DNA of 13,599 bases from Desulfocurvus sp. (lineage in GTDB: Bacteria; Desulfobacterota; Desulfovibrionia; Desulfovibrionales; Desulfovibrionaceae). The position numbers and the translations under genes are program-made. The stretch spans positions 1 through 13,599 of the forward strand of contig NZ_JALNWM010000081.1 in NCBI RefSeq assembly GCF_023230885.1, read 5' to 3'. The notes below the pieces were generated by a model. That model did no database searches, had not been told where the DNA came from, and worked only from the letters and a program-made list of their open reading frames with translations. Shown here one piece after another: positions 1 through 7,362 of this stretch. Position 1 is the first letter of the stretch; every line of letters starts with the position of its first letter.

Positions 1-1329
1 CTGACCGGACGGCTGGCCCCGGAGCTGCTGCCCGCCCCCGTGCCCGGGCAGGCCCGCACCGCCGCCGCCCTGGCCCAGGCCCTGGAAGCCCGCCTGGCCG
101 CCGCCGGGCTCGACGCGCTCATGCGCGACATGGAAACCCCGCTCATCGGCGTGCTGGCGCGCATGGAACGCCGGGGCGTGCTGGTCGACAAGGCCGCCCT
201 GGCCGCCTTCCTGGCCGAGGTCAACACCGAGCTCGACTCCCTGGAGGCGCGCATCAAGGAACGCGCGGGCGCGGACTTCAACCTGCGCTCCAGCCAGCAG
301 ATGGCCGAGACGCTCTTCACCCGCCTGGGCCTCAAGCCGCGCGGCAAGACCCCCGGCGGCCTGCCCTCCACCTCCTTCGACGTGCTCGAAAAGCTGCGCC
401 ACGAGCACCCCGTCGTGGCCGACATCCAGGCCTGGCGCAAGCTGGAGAAAATGCGCTCCACCTACCTGGAGCCCCTGCCGCGGGCCGCCGGGCCCGACGG
501 ACGCATCCGCACCACCTTCAACCAGCTCGCCACGGCCACGGGCCGCCTGTCCAGCTCCGGCCCCAACCTCCAGAACATCCCCATCCGGGGCGACATGGGC
601 CGACGCATGCGCGCCTGCTTCGTCGCCCCCCCCGGACGCCTGCTCGTGGCCGCCGACTACTCGCAGGTCGAACTGCGCGTACTGGCCCACCTCTCCCGCG
701 AGCCCGCCCTGCTCGAAGCCTTCCGCCACGGCCAGGACATCCACGCCCGCACCGCGGCCATCCTCTTCGACACCGACCCGGCCCGCGTCAGCCCCGACCA
801 GCGCCGCAACGCCAAGACCATCAACTTCGGGCTGATCTACGGCATGGGCCCCCAAAAACTCTCGGGCGAACTGGAAATCCCGCTCTCCGAGGCCAAGGCA
901 TTCATCGAACGCTACTTCGAACGCCTGCCCGGCCTGCGCGACTTCTACCAGGCCGTGGAGGACGACGCCCGCAACCACGGCTTCGTCACCACCCTGGCCG
1001 GACGCAGGCGCCTGCTGCCGCACATCGACACCCAAAACCAGCAGCAGCGCTCCCTGGCCCGGCGCCAGGCCATCAATACCCGCGTCCAGGGCTCGGCCGC
1101 CGACATCATCAAGCTCGCCATGCTCGCCGCCGACCGCGACCCCGAACTGGACGCCCTGGACGCCCGGCTGCTGCTCCAGGTCCACGACGAACTGCTCCTG
1201 GAATGCCCGCAGGCCAACGCCGAGGCCGCCGGGCAACGCCTGGCCGCCATCATGGGCGGGGTCATGACCCTGGACGTGCCCCTGGCCGTGGACTGGGGCC
1301 AGGGCCCCTCCTGGGCCGAGGCCCACTGA
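1..1329 (+). CDS. polA: DNA polymerase I, C-terminal polymerase part (5' end outside window)
   Basis: Template-directed DNA polymerase that fills gaps and replaces RNA primers during replication and repair. About 442 residues are visible, the frame being open from base 1, so the 5'-nuclease and most or all of the 3'-5' exonuclease region lie upstream. All three family A motifs are present. Motif A (DYSQVELR) has its metal-binding Asp at bases 655-657. The O-helix (RRNAKTINFGLIYG) has Lys at 814-816, Phe at 826-828 and Tyr at 838-840. Motif C (QVHDE) has its catalytic Asp at 1186-1188. The thumb/fingers signature TATGRLSSSGPNLQNIP is also intact. Phe at the O-helix sugar-sensing position is the ddNTP-discriminating form seen in E. 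coli. The GTG at base 40 is inside the gene and is not a start. The family assignment is secure; only the upstream extent is unknown. Confidence 0.97.
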   Translation: MTGRLAPELLPAPVPGQARTAAALAQALEARLAAAGLDALMRDMETPLIGVLARMERRGVLVDKAALAAFLAEVNTELDSLEARIKERAGADFNLRSSQQMAETLFTRLGLKPRGKTPGGLPSTSFDVLEKLRHEHPVVADIQAWRKLEKMRSTYLEPLPRAAGPDGRIRTTFNQLATATGRLSSSGPNLQNIPIRGDMGRRMRACFVAPPGRLLVAADYSQVELRVLAHLSREPALLEAFRHGQDIHARTAAILFDTDPARVSPDQRRNAKTINFGLIYGMGPQKLSGELEIPLSEAKAFIERYFERLPGLRDFYQAVEDDARNHGFVTTLAGRRRLLPHIDTQNQQQRSLARRQAINTRVQGSAADIIKLAMLAADRDPELDALDARLLLQVHDELLLECPQANAEAAGQRLAAIMGGVMTLDVPLAVDWGQGPSWAEAH

Positions 1330-1343
1330 GCGGACGGACGGCC

Positions 1344-1415
1344 CCGGGGCTCCGCCCCGGACCCCGCCAGGGGGCGCCGCCCCCTGGACCCCCGCGAGGG
1401 GGCAACGCCCCCTCG
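1344..1415. repeat. Three tandem G/C hairpins (intergenic palindromic repeat)
   Basis: Three perfect inverted repeats stand side by side just after the polA stop. The arms are 1344-1350/1354-1360 (CCGGGGC, loop tcc), 1367-1375/1379-1387 (CCAGGGGGC, loop gcc) and 1395-1403/1407-1415 (CGAGGGGGC, loop aac). All have 3-base loops, and the last two share the core GGGGGC-NNN-GCCCCC with a compensatory change in the flanking pairs. There is no T-run after any of them, so they are not classical intrinsic terminators. They look like a dispersed REP-like intergenic element, possibly also shaping the polA mRNA 3' end. Confidence 0.7.
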
Positions 1416-1430
1416 ACCCCGCACGCCGCT

Positions 1431-1463
1431 CCCGCCCGCGCGGCGCCTAGCCGCGCGGGCGGG
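1431..1463. repeat. 14-bp perfect hairpin
   Basis: The arms CCCGCCCGCGCGGC (1431-1444) and its exact complement (1450-1463) enclose the 5-base loop gccta. All 14 pairs but none are A/T pairs, so the hairpin should be very stable. There is no T-run on either strand. It may act as a transcript 3'-end stabiliser or a factor-assisted terminator after polA; no specific function is shown. Confidence 0.6.
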
Positions 1464-1626
1464 GCGGGGGGATGGGGGTGGCGCGGGCAGGACGGTTGGG
1501 GCGGAGCCTGGGTGGGAGCTTCCGGGCTTCGTTGCGGGGGCCGCACGGGCGGGGCCGCCGCCGGTGCGGGCATGTGCGCGGACGGGGGCGGAGGGCCCTG
1601 TGTGCGGGAATGCGGCCGGGCGGGCA

Positions 1627-1655
1627 TTGACAGCCGCGCTGTGCGACATTATTCA
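1627..1655 (+). promoter_or_regulatory. Sigma-70-type promoter of the marR-transporter unit
   Basis: A perfect -35 TTGACA (1627-1632) is followed after 17 bases by TATTCA (1650-1655), a weak -10 match. A short inverted repeat (ACAGC-cgc-GCTGT, 1630-1642) overlaps the -35 and is a second possible repressor site. The distance to the marR start (1696) and the operator-like palindrome immediately downstream support this placement. Confidence 0.55.
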
Positions 1656-1656
1656 C

Positions 1657-1675
1657 CCGGGCAACAGTTGCCTGG
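1657..1675 (+). promoter_or_regulatory. Palindromic operator candidate for the adjacent MarR protein
   Basis: GGCAAC-a-GTTGCC (1660-1672) is a perfect 6-bp inverted repeat about a single base. It is extended, after one mismatch on each side, by CC (1657-1658) and GG (1674-1675). It lies just after the proposed -10, where bound repressor would block initiation. MarR-family dimers commonly bind palindromes of about this size in their own promoters, so autoregulation is the natural inference. No binding evidence exists here. Confidence 0.5.
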
Positions 1676-1695
1676 TAAACAGACTCGGAGGACCA

Positions 1696-2154
1696 ATGGA
1701 TCACCACGCGCGCAGAATGGTTTCGGGGGGCTATCGCATCGGCATGATGAGCCGCCTGCAAGCCGCGCTCCTGGAGCGGCGGCTGCGCGGCCACGGCGTC
1801 GCCGCCGGGCAGTTGCCCTACCTGATGGAAGCCCTGTGCAAGCCCGGGCAGACCCAGGACGAAATGGCCGCCCGCGTGGGCGTGGGCAGCGCGGCCACCG
1901 CCCGCGCCCTGCACGCCCTGGAGCGCGACGGGCTGGTCACCCGCGCCGAAAACCCCGATAACCGCCGCCAGAAGCTCGTGACCCCCACCGGACGCGCCCG
2001 GGAGCTGGAAGCACCCCTGCGCGCCGTGCTCGACGGGCACGACCAGATGCTGTTCAAGGACTTCAGCCCCCGGGAACGCGCCCAGGCCCTGGAGCTCATG
2101 GACCGCATGGCACACAACCTCAGGGCCGCCCTGGACGGCCGGGACAACTCGTGA
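1696..2154 (+). CDS. MarR-family winged-helix transcriptional regulator
   Basis: Predicted 152-residue DNA-binding repressor. The helix-turn-helix lies at about residues 52-83 (QTQDEMAARVGVGSAATA, then ALHALERDGLVTR). It is followed by the wing (residues 84-97) with the family's Asp-x-Arg-Arg element (DNRRQKLV). Helices at both ends would form the dimer interface, and the length is normal for MarR proteins. I chose ATG 1696 because GGAGG (1687-1691) sits 4 bases upstream; the frame is open further upstream (to 1564) but that part is low-complexity and has no ribosome site. The stop overlaps the transporter start as GTGA (2151-2154), so the two are translationally coupled. MarR next to a DHA2 (EmrB-like) pump is a common arrangement in which the repressor senses a toxic small molecule. 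Here the pump is broken, so the regulator may have lost its main target. Confidence 0.9.
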   Translation: MDHHARRMVSGGYRIGMMSRLQAALLERRLRGHGVAAGQLPYLMEALCKPGQTQDEMAARVGVGSAATARALHALERDGLVTRAENPDNRRQKLVTPTGRARELEAPLRAVLDGHDQMLFKDFSPRERAQALELMDRMAHNLRAALDGRDNS

Positions 2155-3117
2155 AAACAACCCTCGCACCGGAACAGCGCGCGGGGCTTTTCGCCATCAC
2201 CGCCACCCAGTTCGTGCTCGTGTTCATGCTCTCCGCCGTGGCCGTGGCCGTGCCCGCCCTGGGCCGCCCTGGCCCTGCGCCACCTGCCCGTGCGCCCCAG
2301 CGTGGTGCGCGGGCTGCGCTTCGACTGGACGGGCGCCGTGCTCATGGCCCTGGGCATGATGCTCCTGACCCAGGGCGGCACACACTTCGACGCCCCGGAG
2401 GGCAAGCTCATGCTCGCCGCGGCCCTGCTGGCCCTGGCGGCCTTCGTGGCCTGGGAGGCCCGCGCCGACGCCCCCCTGCTCGACCTGCGCCTGTTCGCGG
2501 GCAACAAACCCTTCGCCTTCGCCTGCGTCGTGCAGTTCATCAACTACGCCGCCACCTTCGGCATCACCTTCCTCCTCAGCCTGTACCTGCAGATCGCCCG
2601 CGGCATGACCGCGGGCGAGGCCGGGCTCGTGCTCATGGCCCAGCCGCTGACCCAGGCCGTGCTCTCGCCCCTGTCGGGGGCCCTGGTGGAGCGCGTGGCC
2701 CCGCACCGCGTGGCCACCCTGGGCATGGGCATGGGCAGCGCGGCCATGGCCTCGGCCGCACTGCTGGGGCCGCAGTCCCCCCTGCCCCTGGCGGTGGCCA
2801 TCCTGCTGCTGTGCGGCGCGGGCACCGCGATCTTCGCCACGGCCAACGTAAGCGTCATCATGGGCAGCGTGGCCCCCACGCACTACGGCGTGGCCTCGGC
2901 CATGACCGCCGCCATGCGCACCACGGGCATGACCTTCTGCCTCGTGGTGGCCAGCATCGCCCTGTCCCTCGCCCTGGGGCCGCACCCGGCCACGGCGCAA
3001 AACGCCCCGCAGTTCATGACCGCCATGCGCGCCGTGCTCTGGGGCTTCGCGCTCCTGGGCGCGGGCGGCACGGCCCTGAGCCTCTACGCGCCCATGCGCC
3101 CCCCGGCCGCCCCCTGA
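2151..3117 (+). pseudogene. MFS drug-efflux transporter (DHA2/EmrB-like), internally deleted and frameshifted
   Basis: The GTG at 2151 starts a typical MFS N-terminus (first membrane segment ATQFVLVFMLSAVAVAVPAL) that runs to about base 2257. The original frame then turns into Arg/Pro/Gly-rich nonsense. In the next frame, transporter-like protein resumes at about base 2263 (AALALRHLP, then FDWTGAVLMALGMML) and continues to the TGA at 3115-3117. That resumed part matches the stretch from just before TM7 to the C-terminus of 14-TM DHA2 pumps, including the family-typical PLLDLRLF. The whole locus is 967 bases, not a multiple of three, and about 150-170 residues short of the usual 460-500. TM2-TM6, with the conserved loop 2-3 motif A, are absent. 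A reading from ATG 2290 gives 275 residues, but that is only the C-terminal half. It is probably non-functional as a pump. Confidence 0.85.
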
Positions 3118-3157
3118 GCCCGGCCGCCAGCCCGCGCCGGGAAGACCCTCCCGGAGA

Positions 3158-3186
3158 TTGAAGATTTGCGGGATACGCGGTACATC
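3158..3186 (+). promoter_or_regulatory. Possible promoter of the aminotransferase-DUF1844-argC operon
   Basis: TTGAAG (3158-3163) and TACATC (3181-3186) are separated by exactly 17 bases. They lie about 50 bases upstream of the aminotransferase start, in a locally less GC-rich stretch. The -10 is weak. Two short overlapping hairpins (3119-3124/3136-3141 and 3137-3142/3149-3154) precede it and could end transcription from the marR unit, although neither has a T-run. Confidence 0.4.
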
Positions 3187-3237
3187 TTCCCCGCGACCAC
3201 GCGCAAACCAGCAACCCGCCGCAAAGGACCGCCGACC

Positions 3238-4431
3238 ATGACCCCCAAGACCCGCCTGCTGACCCCCGGGCCCACCCCCCTGCCCGAAACCGTGCGCCTG
3301 ACCCTGGCCATGGACATGGTGCATCACCGCAAGCCCGGATTCACCGCCCTGCTGGGCGAAATCCAGACCGGGCTGCGCTGGCTCTTCGGCACCGGGCAGC
3401 CCGTCATCACCCTGGCCTGTTCCGGCACGGGGGCCATGACCGCGGCGGTGGGCAACCTCTTCGCCCCCGGGGAGCAGGTCCTGGTCGTCGAGGGCGGCAA
3501 GTTCGGCGAGCGCTGGACGGAAATCGCCTCGGCCCACGGCCTGGACGCGGTGGTCCTCTCCGTGCCCTGGGGCCAGGCGGTGACCGTGGAGCACATCCAA
3601 AAGGCCCTGGCCCAGCACCCGGACATCAAGGGCGTCCTGGTCCAGGCATCGGAAACCTCCACCGGCGTGCTGCATCCCGTGCGCGAGCTGGCCGCCTTCA
3701 CCCGCGAGCGCGACCTGATGCTCGTGGTCGACGGCATCTCCGCCGTGGGCATCTCGCCCTGCCCCATGGACGAATGGGGCATCGACTGCCTGCTCACCGG
3801 CTCGCAAAAGGGCCTGATGCTGCCCCCCGGGCTGGCCTTCACCGCCCTGTCCGCCAGGGCCTGGGAGCGCGTGGAGCGCGTGGACCCGCACCACTTCTAT
3901 TTCAACCTGCGCGGCGAGCGCGACAAGATCGTCGGCGCCAGCCAGACCCTGTTCACCCCGCCCATCAACCTGCTCATGGGGCTGCACACCTGCCTGGGCA
4001 TCTTCCGCGAGACGACCCTGGAGGGCGTGTTCCGCCACCAGTGGGCCCTGACGCAGATGGCCCGCGCCGGGGCCCGGGGCCTGGGCCTGGAACTCCTGGC
4101 CAAGGACCACTACACCTGGGGCCTGACCAGCATCCTGCTGCCCGCAGGGGTCGACGGCTCGCGCCTGCTCCAGGCCGCGGCCGAGCGCTACGGGGTGGTC
4201 ATGGCCGGGGGCCAGGACCGGCTCAAGGGCCGCATGGTCCGCATGGGCCACATGGGCCATGTGGACTTCGGCGACGTGCTGGCCGGGCTGGCCGCCCTGG
4301 CGGGCGCCCTGGCCCTCACCGGCGGCTACAGCGGCTCGCGCGACTACCTGGAACGGGCCCTGGCCGCCTACGAGGGAGCCCTGCTGGACGGCCCCCCCGC
4401 CCAGGGCGGCGCCCAAAACACACAGGAGTAA
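3238..4431 (+). CDS. Class V PLP-dependent aminotransferase (serine-pyruvate / alanine-glyoxylate type)
   Basis: A 397-residue cytoplasmic PLP enzyme of the fold-type I class V group, related to alanine-glyoxylate and serine-pyruvate aminotransferases and to the protein historically called the small subunit of soluble hydrogenase. It opens with the typical LLTPGPTPLPETV. The phosphate-binding loop is SGTGAMTAA (about residues 62-70). Asp165 in VVDGISAVG should contact the pyridine nitrogen, and Lys191 in TGSQKGLMLPPGL is the Schiff-base lysine. The C-terminal HMGH signature is present (about residues 339-342). ATG 3238 is preferred because AAAGGA (3223-3228) lies 9 bases upstream; the frame is open to 3166 but that extension is not family-like. 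The exact amino donor and acceptor cannot be read from sequence. It is followed 5 bases later by the DUF1844 gene and then argC, probably one transcript. Confidence 0.9.
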   Translation: MTPKTRLLTPGPTPLPETVRLTLAMDMVHHRKPGFTALLGEIQTGLRWLFGTGQPVITLACSGTGAMTAAVGNLFAPGEQVLVVEGGKFGERWTEIASAHGLDAVVLSVPWGQAVTVEHIQKALAQHPDIKGVLVQASETSTGVLHPVRELAAFTRERDLMLVVDGISAVGISPCPMDEWGIDCLLTGSQKGLMLPPGLAFTALSARAWERVERVDPHHFYFNLRGERDKIVGASQTLFTPPINLLMGLHTCLGIFRETTLEGVFRHQWALTQMARAGARGLGLELLAKDHYTWGLTSILLPAGVDGSRLLQAAAERYGVVMAGGQDRLKGRMVRMGHMGHVDFGDVLAGLAALAGALALTGGYSGSRDYLERALAAYEGALLDGPPAQGGAQNTQE

Positions 4432-4436
4432 AGGCC

Positions 4437-4781
4437 ATGAGCAACGAACAGTGCGCCGCATCCGGCGCCGGGCCCAGCGACGAACAGCAGCGCGCGGCCG
4501 AGCGCGCGGCCGACGCCGCCGCCGCCCAGACCCCCCTGCCCGAGGTGACCTTTTCCACCTTCGTCATGTCCCTGGCCTCCTCGGCCCTGGTGCACCTGGG
4601 CGAGGTGCCCGAGCCCGAATCGGGGCAGACCATGGCCAACCTGCCGGTGGCCAAGCACACCATCGACATCCTGGCCATGCTCCAGGAAAAGACGGGCAAC
4701 TGCCTCGCCCCCGACGAACGGCGGCTGCTCGAAGGCCTGCTCTACGAACTGCGCATGCAATACGTCATGAAAATGAAGTGA
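4437..4781 (+). CDS. DUF1844 domain protein
   Basis: A 114-residue protein of unknown biochemical function. Residues 1-33 are a polar, Ala/Glu-rich, probably disordered lead-in. Residues 34-112 match the DUF1844 family: LPEVTFSTFVMSLASSALVHLG, then a loop with EPESGQ, then NLPVAKHTIDILAMLQEKT and LLEGLLYELRMQYV. The conserved part looks like amphipathic helices; there is no signal peptide and no clear membrane segment. The start ATG 4437 has AGGAG (4424-4428) 8 bases upstream, overlapping the end of the aminotransferase gene. argC starts 10 bases after its stop. Family recognition is firm; the function is not known and I do not assign one. Confidence 0.88.
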   Translation: MSNEQCAASGAGPSDEQQRAAERAADAAAAQTPLPEVTFSTFVMSLASSALVHLGEVPEPESGQTMANLPVAKHTIDILAMLQEKTGNCLAPDERRLLEGLLYELRMQYVMKMK

Positions 4782-4791
4782 GGCTCCGGCA

Positions 4792-5844
4792 ATGACGACC
4801 TTCAAGGCCGGGCTGGTGGGCGTCACCGGCTACACCGGCATGGAACTGGCGCGCCTTTTGTGCGGCCACGGCGGGCTGCGGCTGGTGCGCGCCACCTCGC
4901 GCTCGGACGCCGGGCGGACCCTGGACCAGCTCTTCCCCGGGCTGGGCGGGCTGCCCGTGGGCGGGCTGACGGTCAGCCAGCCCGATGTGGACGACCTGGC
5001 CCGGGCCTGCGAGCTGGTGTTCCTGGCCGTGCCCCACGGCACGGCCATGGACATGGCCGCCGCCCTGGTGGAGCGCGGCGTACGCGTGGTGGACCTGTCC
5101 GCCGACTTCCGCATCAAGGACCCGGCGACCTACGCCCAGTGGTACGGCCTGGAGCATCGCCACCCCGGGCTCATCGCCGACGCCGTGTTCGGCCTGCCCG
5201 AGCTGTACGCCCCGGCCATCCGCGCGGCCCGGCTGGTGGCCAACCCCGGCTGCTATCCCACCTCGGCCATCCTGGGCCTGTATCCGGCCCTGAGCCGGGG
5301 CCTGGCCGAGGCCGACGGGCTGGTCGTCGACTCCAAGTCGGGCGCCACGGGCGCCGGACGCAAGGCCGCCGTGGGCTCGCTGTTCTGCGAGGTGGCCGAC
5401 ACCTTCCGGGCCTACAACCTGGGCCGCCACCGCCACACCCCCGAAATCGAACAGGAGCTGTCGCGCTTCGTCGGCCGGGATATCCGCGTGTCCTTCAACA
5501 CGCATCTTTTGCCCATCAACCGGGGCATCCTGTCCACCTGCTACGCGCGCCTGGCGCGCCCCGCGACCCTGGCCGAGGTCCACGCCGCCTATGCGGACGC
5601 CTACGCCGACGCGCCGTGGGTGCGCGTGCTGCCCCAGGGCGCCCTGCCCGAGACCAAGAACGTGCGCGGCACCATGTTCTGCGACATCGGCCTGGTGGTG
5701 GACCCGCGAACCGACCGGCTCATCGTGGTCTCGTGCATCGACAACCTCTGCCGGGGCGCCTCGGGCCAGGCCCTGGCCAACGCCAACCTCATGCTCGGCC
5801 TGGATCCCGCCGAAGGCCTGCGCCTGGCGCCCCTGGTCCCCTGA
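4792..5844 (+). CDS. argC: N-acetyl-gamma-glutamyl-phosphate reductase
   Basis: Catalyses the NADPH-dependent reduction of N-acetylglutamyl-5-phosphate to the semialdehyde, the third step of arginine (ornithine) biosynthesis, in the cytoplasm. The protein has 350 residues, normal for the long-form ArgC. The Rossmann loop GVTGYTG is at residues 10-16. The catalytic cysteine is Cys154 in NPGCYPTSA. The HRHTPEIEQE segment carries His213 and His215, in the region of the family's catalytic histidine. The HLLPINRGI and NLCRGASGQA signatures are also intact. The start at ATG 4792 follows a modest ribosome site (TGAGG) that overlaps the DUF1844 stop, indicating translational coupling. It is the last gene of the operon and is followed by a strong terminator. 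No other arg gene is visible in the window, so the pathway genes are dispersed. Confidence 0.96.
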   Translation: MTTFKAGLVGVTGYTGMELARLLCGHGGLRLVRATSRSDAGRTLDQLFPGLGGLPVGGLTVSQPDVDDLARACELVFLAVPHGTAMDMAAALVERGVRVVDLSADFRIKDPATYAQWYGLEHRHPGLIADAVFGLPELYAPAIRAARLVANPGCYPTSAILGLYPALSRGLAEADGLVVDSKSGATGAGRKAAVGSLFCEVADTFRAYNLGRHRHTPEIEQELSRFVGRDIRVSFNTHLLPINRGILSTCYARLARPATLAEVHAAYADAYADAPWVRVLPQGALPETKNVRGTMFCDIGLVVDPRTDRLIVVSCIDNLCRGASGQALANANLMLGLDPAEGLRLAPLVP

Positions 5845-5867
5845 ACCGGCCCCTTTCAGAAAAACGC

Positions 5868-5905
5868 AAGACGCCGCCGGAGCCCCGAGTCCGGCGGCGT
5901 CTTTT
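5868..5905 (+). terminator. Rho-independent terminator after argC
   Basis: A perfect 13-bp stem, AAGACGCCGCCGG (5868-5880) with its complement (5891-5903), extends by one A-T pair inside the loop and is followed by TTTT (5902-5905). The stem is strong and G/C-rich with a U-tract at the expected place, 23 bases after the argC stop. Confidence 0.93.
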
Positions 5906-5933
5906 CTTCGCCACGGGCAAAGCGGGATACTCC

Positions 5934-5963
5934 TTGCTCCGGGGAGAAAACCTGTGGCATAAT
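5934..5963 (+). promoter_or_regulatory. Extended -10 promoter of the EAL-HDOD gene
   Basis: CATAAT (5958-5963) matches the -10 consensus at 5 of 6 bases and is preceded by TG at 5955-5956, giving an extended -10 (TGgCATAAT). A weak -35, TTGCTC (5934-5939), lies 18 bases upstream. Transcription would begin near 5970, leaving a leader of about 70 bases before ATG 6041. It follows the argC terminator, so this gene is a separate unit. Confidence 0.65.
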
Positions 5964-6040
5964 GGAAGTGTTACAACTCCCTGCCGGACGGAAAACGGCT
6001 CACGCACAACATGAAGCTTCCCCCACACGCCGAGAGACCG

Positions 6041-7324
6041 ATGAATATCATCCCCCAACACGCCGCCCCCGCCGAGAACGTCTTTGTGGCGCGGCAGCCG
6101 ATCTTCACCCCGGAGCTGGATGTCTGGGGCTATGAACTGCTCTTCCGGGCCACGGGCGACGCGCGCGCGGCCCAGGTGGCCGACGCCGACATGGCCACGG
6201 CCAAGGTCATCGCCGACGGCTTCCTGCTGGCCTCCCAGGGCCTGCGCCCCGGCCAGCGGACGCTCATCAACTTCCCGCGGTCCCTCCTGCTGGACAACTT
6301 CGCCTTCGCCCTGCCCGCCGAAATCGCCGTGGTCGAGATCCTCGAGGACGTGACCCCCGACGAGGCCGTCCTGGCCGCCGTGCGCGAAACAAAAAACGCG
6401 GGCTACACCGTCGCCATGGACGACTTCACGGGCGAGGCCGCCCTGGAACCCTTCCTGCCCCTGGTGGACATCATCAAGGTCGACGTGCTGGCCGTGCTGG
6501 GCGACGGCGGCCCCGAGGGCGCCCGGCGCCTGCGCGAGGTGACCCGGCGCCTGGAGCGCTACGGCTGCCGCCTGCTGGCCGAAAAGGTCGAGGACAACGA
6601 GGTCTTCGCCCTGTGCCGCGAGCTGGGCTTCACGCTGTTCCAGGGCTACTTCTTCGCCCGGCCCGAGATCATCCCCGGGCGCAAGCTGGCCTCGGGCGAG
6701 CTGACCAAGATCCAGCTCCTCCAGGAGCTGGGCTCGGCGGATTTCGACGTGAAGCGCCTGGCGGACATCATCCAGCGCGACCCGTCCCTGACCTACCGCC
6801 TCTTCCGCTACATCAACTCCGCGGGCATGGGCGTCTGCCAGAAGGTGGAGTCCGTGCCCCGGGCCATCGCCCTGCTCGGCCAGCGCCAGCTCGCCCAGTG
6901 GCTGCGCGTGGTGATCATGTCCGACCTCGCCCCGGGCAACAAGGGCCGCGAGGTGGCGTTCCTGTCGGTACACCGGGGCCGCTTCCTGGAGCTGATGGCC
7001 GAGCGCTGCCCGGCCAACTACTCCCCGGAGGCCCACTTCCTGCTCGGGCTGTTCTCCCTGCTCGACGCCATGCTCGGGGTGCCCATGGACCAGATCCTCG
7101 CCACCCTGCCCCTGGCCGAGGAACTCAAGGCCGCCCTGGCCGGCAAGAGCGGCGACTACCGCTTCTGCATCGACCTGGTCCGGGCCTACGAACGCCACGA
7201 CTGGCCGCAGGTGGACAGCATGCTGGCCATCCCCGGGATTCCCGCCGAGGTCGCCGACGCGCTCTACACCCAGTCCATGGACTGGACCCAGAGCCTGCTG
7301 GGCCCCGCGACCCAGGGGGACTAG
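6041..7324 (+). CDS. EAL-HDOD (YuxH/CdgJ-type) signalling protein
   Basis: A cytoplasmic signalling protein of 427 residues joining an N-terminal EAL-type domain (about 14-210) to a C-terminal HDOD domain (about 225-415), the YuxH/CdgJ architecture linked to motility and c-di-GMP control. The classical EAL motif reads ELL (Glu32 in GYELLFR). Equivalents of the other catalytic positions appear present: Asn77, Glu99, Glu102, Asp127-Asp128, Lys146, Glu181 and Gln201. However, loop 6 (DDFGTG in active enzymes) is DDFTGE, so enzymatic activity is uncertain. The HDOD half has the expected LADIIQRDPSL and YINSAG-type segments. I prefer ATG 6041, with only a weak GAGAG upstream, because the protein family begins near FVARQPIF. 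An in-frame ATG at 6011 would add 10 residues. No membrane segment or sensor domain is present. It is a stand-alone unit with its own promoter and terminator. Confidence 0.9.
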   Translation: MNIIPQHAAPAENVFVARQPIFTPELDVWGYELLFRATGDARAAQVADADMATAKVIADGFLLASQGLRPGQRTLINFPRSLLLDNFAFALPAEIAVVEILEDVTPDEAVLAAVRETKNAGYTVAMDDFTGEAALEPFLPLVDIIKVDVLAVLGDGGPEGARRLREVTRRLERYGCRLLAEKVEDNEVFALCRELGFTLFQGYFFARPEIIPGRKLASGELTKIQLLQELGSADFDVKRLADIIQRDPSLTYRLFRYINSAGMGVCQKVESVPRAIALLGQRQLAQWLRVVIMSDLAPGNKGREVAFLSVHRGRFLELMAERCPANYSPEAHFLLGLFSLLDAMLGVPMDQILATLPLAEELKAALAGKSGDYRFCIDLVRAYERHDWPQVDSMLAIPGIPAEVADALYTQSMDWTQSLLGPATQGD

Positions 7325-7362
7325 GTCTACCTAGCCCGGCCCCGGAAGCGGCACACCCGGCC

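Larger units (their letters stand above)
1330..1626. other. Intergenic region between polA and the marR promoter
   Basis: No convincing gene is seen here. Open frames exist on both strands but are Pro/Ala/Gly/Arg-rich low-complexity translations without ribosome binding sites. The left half (1344-1463) holds four hairpins, described separately. The right half (about 1464-1626) is G-rich on the plus strand with no structure I can name. Confidence 0.6.

Noticed and set aside
2224..4461. 745-codon open frame on the minus strand
   Set aside because: It lies antisense to the transporter remnant and the aminotransferase. Its product is a Gly/His/Gln/Ala-rich low-complexity sequence without domain features, the usual shadow of high-GC codon bias.
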